Positions 31,301-40,402 of a stretch of DNA of 48,000 bases are shown here, piece after piece. Origin of the DNA: a virus. Location of the stretch: positions 1 to 48,000 of IMG/VR virus record IMGVR_UViG_3300033182_000691; one strand, 5' to 3'. The notes beneath the pieces were generated by a model. That model was given only the letters and a program-made list of their open reading frames with translations. It ran no database searches and was not told the origin of the DNA. A program made the position numbers and the translations under genes. Within the stretch, counting starts at the first letter, position 1, and every line of letters starts with the position of its first letter.

Positions 31301-34300
31301 GCGTAGCGTAGTTCACACCGTACCATGCCCCAGTGTTACCAATCTCACGCGCATCATCAGCGTTTTGACCTTCTAATCTACCTGACTGTGGTAAACGCGG
31401 CTCTTTATTAGTCCAGGATGCTTCCCTATCAACAAGTGCTATAGGAACCTGGGTATATCCGGCCCTTGCCAATGCCTCTAGGCGATGACGACCTTCGTGC
31501 GCAACGATCTTAAAGCGACCATCACTATCTTTTACAAACTCAACAAATGGGTGCATATTCCCATTGTCACGCAACCGCCCCATATCAAGGTCAACGACTT
31601 CTGAGTTAACGCGATCACGTTCATCTTGCTTGTATGTTGTCGCATTAATGAAGTCTTTTGGGTTTACCCAGGCGACATAGGCTTTTGGTGTACCGTTAGC
31701 GTAGTAATACTCAGACCGTATTTTCTCTAACGTTTCAGGTTCAAGGCCAATGGTTGAATCACTGCGATTGAAGCGGCCAGTGATTTGAACGTCCTTACCG
31801 TCAAAGATCACATAGTTATGGTCGCCATCTTCTAGCAATGCGTCGATTGCGTTATATAACCCAGGGCCAATGTCCCAGTTACCACGATCAACACCGAATG
31901 CCGAACGTATGGCCGCTTCTGGACTATCAAAACCAAGCCAATCTTCTCTATCAATCTCAGAGATAACCTTAGCCTGAGATTCGTTAAAGCTACCGTTAGC
32001 AACAGATTCCATCACATCTTCAAAACTGTCTTCGTATCCGACTTCTTCTAAGATACTGCGTACAGCCTTGTGGCGACTTTTACCTTCAAGATATTTAATA
32101 CCTGGAATGCCAAGTTTCTTTAAGAATAAACTCGCTTTCTTTTCACCTGACCAGTTTTTACCGTCAGTGTCAGCAACGTATTGGGTCCAACTATTTTCTA
32201 CATCTCTTGATTGTGCAAAAACACCCGCCAATCTGTCATAGAGAGCTTTACCGCTCAGTGAAACATTACCCTCATAACCACTCACATTAGCGTTAGGGTC
32301 AAAGTTATTAATATCACCGGATTCAATAGCTTTAAGGATATTGATTAGCGTAGTACGGATAGGCTCAGGATGACTACCAACACTTAGGTCGTAGCGCAGC
32401 ATCTTATCTTCACCAGGTAACTCAACCTGGTAGAGATTGCCGTCTACTTTTACTCGCTCAATATTTGGCTGAATATATGCTTGGAAGTATTTTTGATCCT
32501 GTAGAGTGTACGATTCCAATTGCTGATACAACTCAGACATTGAGTTTACGTCAGCAATTGTTCCAAAGATCAAATCGAAACTGTTATTAATACCCGCAAT
32601 CGTGTCGTACACATCGTTAAGATCATAATCACTTTCAAACTGATTCAGAGCTACGGCAGCGTCTTGTACTTGTTGGTCTTTTGAGCCGTCATTATTGATA
32701 TGCTCTTGCCAACGTGCAGCCTCAATATAAGAGTCAATCAACTCACTCGCAGCATCAATGTCGCCGCCATTCTCTGCCACTGAGTCCAGGTACATTTCAC
32801 GCCATTGACCTAATTGATCATCTAGTGCTTCGTCGTAAACTTCCTGGAAGTCGTCACGTATAGGACCTGAATAAACCGACTGAACTCTTTTGCCAAAGAC
32901 TTCAAGGTTAGGTTCAGTCAAGTTATCTCGATACTCTTCACCCAAAGCCTTACGGCTTGCGAAGTACAAACCCCAACCAAACGATTGCGCACCTTCACCA
33001 GTGCCAATAAAGTCAGTGTTAAATTCGTCTACATCATGCGGTGTACCGTGCCAGGCCACCATGAACTTAGCCCTGGCTGATTGCGTACCGGTTGTTTCTT
33101 TACCGCGCCATGCGTTGTTAACAGAACGGAGTAAATACGCCAGGTCAGCATCATTAAACTCAGCCAACTTAGCCAAACCAAGATTGCGTACACGATCACG
33201 TACATAACCAATAAATTCTTTAATCGCACCTTTAACCTTTTCAGGCAAAGTCGCATACGCTTTTTCGCCCTGGGCCAATGCAATAAATTCATCTGCCAGG
33301 AATGCTCTTCGATCCTGACCAGTGAAGTTACCGGCTTCAACCTGGTTATCTGCGGTTTCAAAGTAAGGGTCTAAACGCTCAGCAAAGCCGCCTTGTTCAG
33401 CCAGTGCCTTAATGCCTTTGTCACCGCCGAGGCGTAGCCATAGCTTTTGATATGCAGCTTTATTACCTTCGCCCAGGAGTGCTTCTAAACCCAAGTGACC
33501 TGATTCGTGGAGTACGGTTTCTTCCACTCGTGCCGGGTCAGTCATTCGATCAGCGACAACATAGATAATGCCGTTATCCACTGCGCCCAGGATGCTATAA
33601 CGCGCACCCTCAGCTTCCGCTTGCTCAATCAAGTTAGGCGGTAGCGCATCCTCGTTCTCAACAACCTCAATGGTTGATTGCTTACCAATGCCAATACCCG
33701 CAAGGCTATTGGCCAATGCCTCAACCTCTTCAAAAGGCAATGCTTCTTCAACAGGCGTAGATTCAATAGGCGTTGGTTCGCCACGATCAAACTTAGGTTT
33801 ACTCTGTGATTGCTCAACAGGCGGCAATGCGTCAATGGCCTTCTGCAATTCAGCATTGGTTTCTTCGGGGCCAAACTCAAAGTAGTTTTCCATGAGCAAG
33901 TCTTTTATATCTTGCTCAGGCATTCCCGCGTCCAATGCCTTCTTGATCAATGGCTTTTTAACCTGGTGGAAACGCCCATGAATACGATCAACCTGGCTCT
34001 TATCAGCTTCGTTGTTCGCCATGAAGAATGCGTATGCAAAACCTTCTGGTGTAATTGAGCGAGCATTCTTAGTCGCCTCAGTATTACCACCAAAATTGCT
34101 GTGCATCATTGAACCCAATGTTGGCTCCACTGGGGCCAATGGCAACTCGGTATTGAACTGGCCCCATAGCACGGTCTTCTTGGTATATGGATTACCAAAG
34201 TGTGCGGGATCAAATGTCATACGCGCTTTTGGCAAACCGGTAGCAGACTCAATTCGACCCACTGGGTTTTCAATCACCCAGAAGTGAGGACGGAATAGCT

Positions 34301-37300
34301 CAACAGCATTCATTGTCTGGTAAACCAGGTCTTTTGATTTATTGGTGTTACCAAGCAAGTCTTTTAGCTTGAAATACTGCGCACCGCTTGAGGCAAAGTC
34401 AGTACATGGGCAAGCGGCCAAAATGCCGTACACATCATCTTGCGGGAACATTTCAGCCAGGTTTTCATAATTCCAGTTTTCAATGTCCTGTAAGAAGTCC
34501 AGGCTTTCAGCATCAACTTCACCCTCGGGCATATTTTGTATATCAAATGTATATACCTGATAACCGGCATCAACCCAGGGCTTAGACCATTCACCTGTAC
34601 GGTCAAACAACGACAAGATCACTTTGTCATTATTCTGGCCGTTATTCTCACCTTGCTTTAGCGCGTGTTTCTTCCACTCGCCAATTCGCTTTTTAGCTTC
34701 GCCTTCTGAAATTGTGCCGCCAGATTGCGCTACACGCTGAGCGGTAACAGTGCGACCTTCATTATTGTTGAAGTATTGACCCATGCCATCGTCGTTTAAC
34801 AATAGCTCAAAGGTTTCAGCATCCATCATGCCGGTGGCTTCAATATCCTCAGCCATGAATGGATTGTCTTTAACTAAAATATCCTGGCTTGTTGCATCAA
34901 CCTCAGCCCAGGTTTTAGAAAGCAAACGCTTACCTGCCGCATTAAGTTTATTAGCTTTGGTCTTCCATCCCGCAGCAATAATCCATTGCGTCTTAGTCGC
35001 CTCGTCAATAGCTTCCCAACGATTACCCGCATTGTCGCGTCGATCCTGACCATCAATTGCACGTTGAAGTGCCTCTTTGCGCCAGGCGCGGTTATCACGC
35101 AATTCGCGTTGCCCATTGTTATTAATAACCAACTCGTTATTGGTCATATAGCGAATGGCTTTCTCGGCTTGTTCCTGGCTAAAGCCAAAGTCAGTAACCG
35201 CACGTTCAACTAAATCACCAGTGACTTCTGTCGGTATATCGGCCTCGGCAGTCTTAACAACTTCCGAGTTACCGTTAGGTAGACTTTCACCAATCAAGCC
35301 ATCTTGCTTTAACTGCTTCCAAACTGGACCGGCTTGCTTAAAGTCCCAACCAAGCTCCTGCTGCATGGTGAGCAAACGGGCTTCGTTCTTATCAGCCAGA
35401 TACGATACCGCCGCTTGATAATCAGCATTGTCCGTTTCAACAATGCGATCTTCGGCTTGTTGGAAATTCTTGTCGTCAACCAGTGTGAATGCGCCGCTTT
35501 TGTTTCCAAACTTAACTAAGTGACTTACGTTTAAGCTGAAGTTAATGTCGCTAAGGCCTGACATTTTGTTGCGAGCAGTGACCGCACCCGCCCATTCAAA
35601 GACTTTCTGCTTATCAATCTCACCCGCTTTAATTGCAGCTTCAACTTCCTGGCGAGAGTTATATTTGCTCAGCGTCTTAATAGCCTCTTCTGCCAACTTT
35701 AATCGCGCAATCGAGTCTTGGTTAGATTCACCTTTACGGCCAGGTAGTGAAAAATTAGCAAGCGTTTCATTCAGCTTTGAACGCGACATATTCGCGTATT
35801 CATCGAAACTAGCTACACCAGGCGCATTGTTTTCATCGAGTAAGTCAGCTTGGGCGGGATTAGCATCTGCCGCTAAATTTGAACCAGTGAGATTAAAGTT
35901 ATCTACGTCTTGGTCAATCTTGGCTTTTTCTATAGCCGTATCTTCTTCGGCCTTTGCTGCATCAATCTTATCTTGCGCTTGCTTCAACCCTTCTTCGGTT
36001 GGCTGCTCCAAAGCAAACGATTTTTTCTCACGTGGTAAATCACTATAAAACTCAACAGGATTGCTCTGAGGATCAAAGTTACCAACGGTAGGTACTACCG
36101 GCTTACCTATAAGCGTCCACCCCGTAGGGAAAACGTTTCGCTCAACAACCAGGTTAGGATTATTTGCCGCCGACTCTAATAACTTGCTTAACTCGGGGGC
36201 AACACGATTCGCATTTTCAGGGTCGATCAATCTCGACACGTTAAATTCAGCAATCAATTCTTCTGGTGAAAGAAGGTAGTTCAAGAACTCAACGTCAACG
36301 CCTTTTGCCTTCTCAGCATCTTGCATCGTGCGGGTAATATCACTTCGCAAGCCAGGATATAGAAAATCCTCTACAGCTTTTAACTCTGAAATAACTTGTT
36401 GATTATTATTTAACTGATCACCTAAAAGTGAATGTGAGGCATGACCTAATTCGTGCGCTAAAACATGGCCAACGCTTTCATAATGCCATTTGTGTAGCAG
36501 CTTATCATCAAGGGCAATTGCGCCATTGTGATGTGCGCCCTTGTAACGGGTTTCTGAGCCGTCTACAAACTTAACTTTGTTGAGTGTGTCTTGTGGGTAA
36601 GACTCAAAAACACGTTGCTCAAAGCCTTCTGGAATATCTTGCCATTTAGCTTGGTCAAACCCAACTTTGGCCAGTTTACGTTTGGCCGTGTCGCGGTTAA
36701 CAATGTCACCTTCTTTCTCACCACCGCTAATGTAGGTGTTGTCAGTTTTTTCTTCGCTAATCTCTAAATCAGCGTTATTGCGACGATCAACTAATGTAGG
36801 TAATGCGGGTGGTGCAAATGCTTCTGTATCAACTTTTACTTCGTCAGACCCGAGTAAGCCTTCTTGATTGCTTCCCTGGCCTGTAACTGTTGTTGCTTCA
36901 CTTTGCGCAGGAAGTTCACTCCCTTGTCGAAGGCTTGCTTGTCCTGAGCTATCAAGTCGTCGGCCATCTTCGAGGATACCCGTTTCCGCAGTTTGCCCAA
37001 GTTCGCTTCCAGGTTCAGTAGTTCGCGCAGTGTCATTGTCGTTACCATTAATAATGTTGAACAGATTACGGGCTACAGTCGCATCATCATTCGATGACGA
37101 CATGATAGTGACCGCATCATCACCAAAGCCCAGGGCCGAAGCCTCAGCTTCCAATTCAGCTAAAGTCAGCGCACCGTCATAGTCAACGGGGTTATCATAA
37201 TCCTCTTGGACCAGGATTTCAGGCTCTTGGGCCATTGGCGCACCTTGATCACGTGCCTGAATATCCTCAAATGTGGCGGTATTTTGTGGAATAAACTGGC

Positions 37301-39476
37301 CTGATACACCGCCGTCCATTTCATCAAGAATGGTTGCCAGGAAACTTTTATGTCGATCTGTGAGCGTGGTATCACCATCAACCGCACGATCAATGATCTC
37401 AAATAGCTCTTTACGCCCTACCTGTTGAACAAGGCTCTGTACCCACTCTGGGTTAACAGACTCAGTGCGGATAACATCACCGCCAAAGTCATAATAAACA
37501 TCACCAGTATTGTCACGACGCTTCGCGCCAGGAGCGGGAACCAGTGATACACCGCCGTTCTCAACCCAGTTTTGTTGTAAAAAGCCTCTAATGTCGTTTC
37601 GATACGTTTCATAACCTAAGCGTTCATCCGCATATTCAATTTGCTCTGCTTCCGCAGTACCCACACGCGCATCTGCAATGCGGTCAATTAACTGAGGTTT
37701 AAGGCCACGAGAGTTAAGCCCAAGTGACTCAGCTAATTCGCGTAGCTCTGCAACTTTAAGTTTTATTAATTCGGATGCCGCCGGAATCTCAGGACGAGCA
37801 ACCTCTTGAACCGGCTCAACGATAGGTGCGTTAACTTCATCAGCTAAGTCTTCAGCCAAGCGTTGCGCCTGGACTTCATCGCTCAACGTACCTGTGTCAG
37901 TAGGTACAACCTCTTCCTGGGTAAATGCCGCCGTCGCATCTTCACGACGCTGCATTCTTACAGGGTCAGCTTTTAATAACTCTACTTCCTGGCGAGCATC
38001 TTCTAATGCGCGGAATAAACTTGCCTCAACGTCTTTCTTGTCAAAACCAAGTTCTTCGTATTCTCTACCTTTATCACCTTTACGGATGCCCATGATTTCC
38101 ATCTGGATTCGCGCAATGCGCTCTTCTGGATCAAAATCCATAAACCAATCATCTTTTGTGATTGTTGGCTTCTCTTCCTTAACGGTAGGTGACTCACCAC
38201 GTAACGCAGCCGCTAAATCATCTTGGCTCTCCGACACATTGATCTGATCAGCTAACGCTTGCTCAGACTCAATAAGGCCTTCTGGCTCAGCATCAACACT
38301 TTGAATAGGCGCAGTCGCTACAGGGTCAGTCTTAACTCGGGCCGCATTAGTCGCCAGGGCAATATCAACAAAACCACCCGGTCCCATTTCAAGTGCGACT
38401 TCCGCACCCACTTCCTTAGCGTTTACTTCACCGGTAGACCATTTTTGCCCTACGATTTCACCACCGGCCGCACCACCGACTTGTGCGCCCATTGCACCAG
38501 AACCACGTAACGCAGCACTGCCAGGACCTTTAACACCCTGCATTAACTTGAGGCCGAGTAAGTTTGCCGCTGCGTCAAACGCTGCAATCGATAAACCTTT
38601 CTTCGACGCATCGGCAAGCATCTGTGAACGGACTTCTGGATCGCTTAACGCCTGGCGAATACTCTCTGGGTTTGTTGGATCACCGCCGCGCTTGGTAATA
38701 AATTCACGTATCTGTGCGCCAGTTTCAGTGAGGTATGAACCAAGAGCCGAACCTGTAAAGAATCCGGCTGCACCACCAACCACAGCACCACCGGGTCCTG
38801 CAACTGAGCCTATGGCAGCACCACCTTTACCCATCGCAATACCAGGAAGCCAGGTACCGGCCAAGTTAGCCGCTTGCTCAGTGGTCGCGTATGCAAAACC
38901 TTTCGGGTTAGTAATACCCTCATATAAGGTTTCACCTAAGAAATCTAACGCCTGGATTGCCGCATTGCCGTAGTCGCCTTCTGTCCAGGCAGTACCAACG
39001 TCTTGCGCTTCTTTACCGACGGTATCTAAATATTGCGTTAACTCTTCTGGACGGTCATACGCCTTGTTACCACTAACAATGATGTCAATTAGGCTATTAC
39101 GCGAATCTTCATCCAAACTATCCCATTTGCCAGTAGCTAATAGGGCTGCATAGTTCGCTTTAGCTGAGGTAACACTTTGCGCTGCTAGATCACCTGCATT
39201 ACCAAAAAAGCCCTGCTCTTGAGTAGGGTCAGTAGCCGGAAGGTCATTAAGCAAACGCCATTGCTCAGTGTCTTCTTCAGGTGAGAATGCGTCGTCGGTA
39301 CTTATCCAACGATACGCATCATTATCAGGGGGATCGGATGGCCCATAAGCAGAAACACCACCCTCATTATCAGCCTTTTCCTCTGCTATTAAATCAGCAT
39401 AAGGATCATAAGTAGAAACGCCACCTTGTTCGGTGGCGTTTTCTTCTGCTAATAAATCATCAAAAAGTCCAGGCAT
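28338..39476 (-). CDS. Giant polyvalent virion protein (3712 residues)
   Basis: Order by residue: an N-terminal repeat of LLAEE..GGVS type (about 8-46); a Gly-rich hydrophobic membrane-like stretch (about 200-250); a SAP domain (about 566-600); an HExxH-like site HELGH (1008-1012); a C5-methyltransferase-like domain with SLFDRTGEW (motif I, about 1622), ACPCTDFA (motif IV, P1690-C1691) and ENPVGR (about 1736); a second HESGH (1990-1994); an ADP-ribosyltransferase of the polyvalent type (HGTPH at 2143; GLYFA; IKYLEG; NYVIFDGKDV, about 2140-2570); a ParB-like domain (about 2598-2690, HEGRHRLEAL); and a C-terminal LPD38-like region with a hydrophobic helix near 3380. Such proteins are carried in the virion and ejected to act on the host. 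A single continuous frame makes a sequencing artefact unlikely. No vRNA polymerase motifs were seen. Confidence 0.8.
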   Translation of the reverse strand: MPGLFDDLLAEENATEQGGVSTYDPYADLIAEEKADNEGGVSAYGPSDPPDNDAYRWISTDDAFSPEEDTEQWRLLNDLPATDPTQEQGFFGNAGDLAAQSVTSAKANYAALLATGKWDSLDEDSRNSLIDIIVSGNKAYDRPEELTQYLDTVGKEAQDVGTAWTEGDYGNAAIQALDFLGETLYEGITNPKGFAYATTEQAANLAGTWLPGIAMGKGGAAIGSVAGPGGAVVGGAAGFFTGSALGSYLTETGAQIREFITKRGGDPTNPESIRQALSDPEVRSQMLADASKKGLSIAAFDAAANLLGLKLMQGVKGPGSAALRGSGAMGAQVGGAAGGEIVGQKWSTGEVNAKEVGAEVALEMGPGGFVDIALATNAARVKTDPVATAPIQSVDAEPEGLIESEQALADQINVSESQDDLAAALRGESPTVKEEKPTITKDDWFMDFDPEERIARIQMEIMGIRKGDKGREYEELGFDKKDVEASLFRALEDARQEVELLKADPVRMQRREDATAAFTQEEVVPTDTGTLSDEVQAQRLAEDLADEVNAPIVEPVQEVARPEIPAASELIKLKVAELRELAESLGLNSRGLKPQLIDRIADARVGTAEAEQIEYADERLGYETYRNDIRGFLQQNWVENGGVSLVPAPGAKRRDNTGDVYYDFGGDVIRTESVNPEWVQSLVQQVGRKELFEIIDRAVDGDTTLTDRHKSFLATILDEMDGGVSGQFIPQNTATFEDIQARDQGAPMAQEPEILVQEDYDNPVDYDGALTLAELEAEASALGFGDDAVTIMSSSNDDATVARNLFNIINGNDNDTARTTEPGSELGQTAETGILEDGRRLDSSGQASLRQGSELPAQSEATTVTGQGSNQEGLLGSDEVKVDTEAFAPPALPTLVDRRNNADLEISEEKTDNTYISGGEKEGDIVNRDTAKRKLAKVGFDQAKWQDIPEGFEQRVFESYPQDTLNKVKFVDGSETRYKGAHHNGAIALDDKLLHKWHYESVGHVLAHELGHASHSLLGDQLNNNQQVISELKAVEDFLYPGLRSDITRTMQDAEKAKGVDVEFLNYLLSPEELIAEFNVSRLIDPENANRVAPELSKLLESAANNPNLVVERNVFPTGWTLIGKPVVPTVGNFDPQSNPVEFYSDLPREKKSFALEQPTEEGLKQAQDKIDAAKAEEDTAIEKAKIDQDVDNFNLTGSNLAADANPAQADLLDENNAPGVASFDEYANMSRSKLNETLANFSLPGRKGESNQDSIARLKLAEEAIKTLSKYNSRQEVEAAIKAGEIDKQKVFEWAGAVTARNKMSGLSDINFSLNVSHLVKFGNKSGAFTLVDDKNFQQAEDRIVETDNADYQAAVSYLADKNEARLLTMQQELGWDFKQAGPVWKQLKQDGLIGESLPNGNSEVVKTAEADIPTEVTGDLVERAVTDFGFSQEQAEKAIRYMTNNELVINNNGQRELRDNRAWRKEALQRAIDGQDRRDNAGNRWEAIDEATKTQWIIAAGWKTKANKLNAAGKRLLSKTWAEVDATSQDILVKDNPFMAEDIEATGMMDAETFELLLNDDGMGQYFNNNEGRTVTAQRVAQSGGTISEGEAKKRIGEWKKHALKQGENNGQNNDKVILSLFDRTGEWSKPWVDAGYQVYTFDIQNMPEGEVDAESLDFLQDIENWNYENLAEMFPQDDVYGILAACPCTDFASSGAQYFKLKDLLGNTNKSKDLVYQTMNAVELFRPHFWVIENPVGRIESATGLPKARMTFDPAHFGNPYTKKTVLWGQFNTELPLAPVEPTLGSMMHSNFGGNTEATKNARSITPEGFAYAFFMANNEADKSQVDRIHGRFHQVKKPLIKKALDAGMPEQDIKDLLMENYFEFGPEETNAELQKAIDALPPVEQSQSKPKFDRGEPTPIESTPVEEALPFEEVEALANSLAGIGIGKQSTIEVVENEDALPPNLIEQAEAEGARYSILGAVDNGIIYVVADRMTDPARVEETVLHESGHLGLEALLGEGNKAAYQKLWLRLGGDKGIKALAEQGGFAERLDPYFETADNQVEAGNFTGQDRRAFLADEFIALAQGEKAYATLPEKVKGAIKEFIGYVRDRVRNLGLAKLAEFNDADLAYLLRSVNNAWRGKETTGTQSARAKFMVAWHGTPHDVDEFNTDFIGTGEGAQSFGWGLYFASRKALGEEYRDNLTEPNLEVFGKRVQSVYSGPIRDDFQEVYDEALDDQLGQWREMYLDSVAENGGDIDAASELIDSYIEAARWQEHINNDGSKDQQVQDAAVALNQFESDYDLNDVYDTIAGINNSFDLIFGTIADVNSMSELYQQLESYTLQDQKYFQAYIQPNIERVKVDGNLYQVELPGEDKMLRYDLSVGSHPEPIRTTLINILKAIESGDINNFDPNANVSGYEGNVSLSGKALYDRLAGVFAQSRDVENSWTQYVADTDGKNWSGEKKASLFLKKLGIPGIKYLEGKSRHKAVRSILEEVGYEDSFEDVMESVANGSFNESQAKVISEIDREDWLGFDSPEAAIRSAFGVDRGNWDIGPGLYNAIDALLEDGDHNYVIFDGKDVQITGRFNRSDSTIGLEPETLEKIRSEYYYANGTPKAYVAWVNPKDFINATTYKQDERDRVNSEVVDLDMGRLRDNGNMHPFVEFVKDSDGRFKIVAHEGRHRLEALARAGYTQVPIALVDREASWTNKEPRLPQSGRLEGQNADDAREIGNTGAWYGVNYATLRYEDATPIISGRMEELTEKFVQPKRSVGDRYMPIGGRFNRAPKPKKDPGTVSVVIGKDKDGKDVIVQSDHPTLRDLTRLRKAQNWIKRWFAKEGLLGDEAFKRHVETMGMKNGDEIDIQFFANGLQVAIKKAYGKRYEQLTPQQQTDLNDALQGEQVNLPDEVQEAIDVMRVTIDKMSAKMQRVVLDEIGYRLDQLSENNRLAALDVIARAVRGEEIADEEWSGIDPIVAQKARTYLTIEANKGHYTNRSYAVFDDPKWEQKIRKDADVMRAARVYLANALDPNAEMPSNERRDMIEGLINKILRAGSDSSSILDFMGSSQLGQKDLSIIKKRKEIAPEIRELLGEYKDPRVNFIRTVSKMSYVVANHHFLKTVREDALGVYLSTEPSGRMSTEITSFDNNEMLPLTGLYATPEFAQALRDAVDKTRPEGLLKWWLRGNSSVKVGKTILSPTTSARNFYSAMMFSVANGHFNPLHAFRAASHTWADLGLTGNRNQAKRAYLTELAKLGVLHDNPYAGELSDLLNDIAEMDTLKGSKPVRMTKATMNFLTRVYRAGDDFWKIIGFENEKNSLMRGGMTEAEAKVKAAERIRNGYPTYSMVPKGIRSIRRFPIVGTFVSFPWEMIRTSYQMTRILAEDAKMGRAAAVARRAVGMSIAASLAQTLSLITMEMMGLTDDDDEAIRKVAPEWQRNSQLLYLGYDEKGQPRYLDMSHLDPYTYLKAPVTAFLNSNNKTFGDKATDAAWSMLEPFFGEEITFKSMRQALSNTNDFGNPIYNEYDKPEVKGAKFLGYLFGVYPVTDKTGKLMPGVMTNLERTMKAALQKKSAAGRVFDLNDELLSWIGFRFTTLDMKTSLKFAASEYREFKSQSGRPLRAVMTNPNLDSADRVADAYAESALLFKGNWEEMRAVVVAAQALGVSRKDTVDALLSAGMSKNDVRYLLAGKMPKFMPSEKSLKGMRKQLIQGSEDRGAMFKEWTARMRALRGAMAE
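36836..37048 (-). CDS. Possible overprinted ORF inside the giant gene
   Basis: 70 residues in a different frame on the same strand (MVTTMTLRELLNLEANLG... ending KKAYSGLTK). It reads as a charged, well-formed helical protein, while the main frame over the same bases (giant protein residues about 810-880) is low-complexity linker (S, G, Q, E, T rich) with codons such as CGA and GGG. No strong ribosome-binding site is seen. This may be an overlapping gene or the remnant of an inserted gene that became linker; it may also be chance. Confidence 0.3.
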   Translation of the reverse strand: MVTTMTLRELLNLEANLGKLRKRVSSKMADDLIAQDKQAFDKGVNFLRKVKQQQLQAREAIKKAYSGLTK

Positions 39477-39507
39477 GAAAAGCTCCTTACATGGAATCGC
39501 CTAATCT

Positions 39508-39528
39508 CGGCCCACGTTGCGTAGGCCG
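39508..39528. repeat. Strong hairpin between two virion genes
   Basis: CGGCCCACG and CGTAGGCCG pair as a 9-bp stem (one G-U) with a three-base loop in the 65-base gap before the giant gene. On the leftward RNA the T run precedes the stem, so it is not a rho-independent terminator. It may be a processing site or protect the mRNA end. Confidence 0.6.
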
Positions 39529-39541
39529 GAAAAAATGTTGT

Positions 39542-40399
39542 TTACAAGCCGTCGGTGGGTACACCCGACTCTTTTAGACGAGCAATAACTGTGGCGCGTC
39601 TAGTTGGGTCTTTAAGTTGCATAAGGGCTTTTCGTGCTTCTGCCCTTTTTATTAAATGATTCTGCACTTGCGCTGAAAGTTCAGGACTTACTGTGCCATC
39701 AATGTAACTGGCCACTTGATCAATCTTTAACTTACCGGCTGTAATCTTGTTCTCAAGGTCAGTGACAATCTCACCGCTATCCGCTGAATCACGAGAACCC
39801 CACAAATCCAATCCTGGTGGATCGTATGAACCAGACTTAACCGTTGGTGCGTCAGACTTAGTATCAGAAGTTTCAGTGCCGTCATTCTTAAAGACATAAC
39901 CGTAAGCTGTACTCATTGCGTCCGATAAGTTTGCGTACTTACCAGTTAAAAACAATTGCTGACCAAGACTTGATAACTCTGCGGCTTTAGCCTGGCGATT
40001 CTCGTCAAAGTCAGCCATTAAGTTATCGCCACCCAACATGCTTTTAGCGATTGAGAATGCTTTGGTGTTTAACTGCTCAGCATCGTCATAACCTAACAAG
40101 CTACTTGCACCCTTACCCGCACCTTCAACAATCTTTCCGCTTTTAATGTCGTAAAGACGGTCATTTTTACCCAGTGAAACAAAGTTATCTTTAGGGTCAG
40201 GATTAGCAGCATCAATCGCTTTTTTCTTCTCGTAACCCTCAAGTTCCAACTTAGCTTTGTAGTCTGCGTTGCTACGCTCTATCTCAGCTAACCGCTCGTC
40301 ACGGTCTTTCTGAATAGCCTCTTTCCACAACATTTCACCACTGGTCTGAATACCTTTACCTAAACCGGCCAGTGCGCCCAATAATCCTGCGCTTGCCAT
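39542..40399 (-). CDS. Internal virion protein candidate
   Basis: 285 residues, starting MASAGLLGALAGLGKGIQTSGEMLWKEAIQKD: a short hydrophobic Gly/Ala start, then a long charged helix and a linker. The middle (YDIKSGKIVEGAGKGASSLLGY) and the end (KRAEARKALMQLKDPTRRATVIARLKESG) are helical. It lies just before the giant gene in the late operon and is probably a core or ejection protein. No catalytic motif. The family was not recognised. Confidence 0.6.
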   Translation of the reverse strand: MASAGLLGALAGLGKGIQTSGEMLWKEAIQKDRDERLAEIERSNADYKAKLELEGYEKKKAIDAANPDPKDNFVSLGKNDRLYDIKSGKIVEGAGKGASSLLGYDDAEQLNTKAFSIAKSMLGGDNLMADFDENRQAKAAELSSLGQQLFLTGKYANLSDAMSTAYGYVFKNDGTETSDTKSDAPTVKSGSYDPPGLDLWGSRDSADSGEIVTDLENKITAGKLKIDQVASYIDGTVSPELSAQVQNHLIKRAEARKALMQLKDPTRRATVIARLKESGVPTDGL

Positions 40400-40402
40400 G
40401 TC

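Noticed and set aside
33029-33361. Alternative-frame ORF (110 residues) inside the giant gene
   Set aside because: Its composition is that of a shifted frame and it covers a well-conserved domain of the main frame, unlike the 36836-37048 case.
28338-39476. Giant protein as an N4-type virion RNA polymerase
   Set aside because: Size is similar but no T7-like RNA polymerase motifs are seen; the domains found are polyvalent-protein types.
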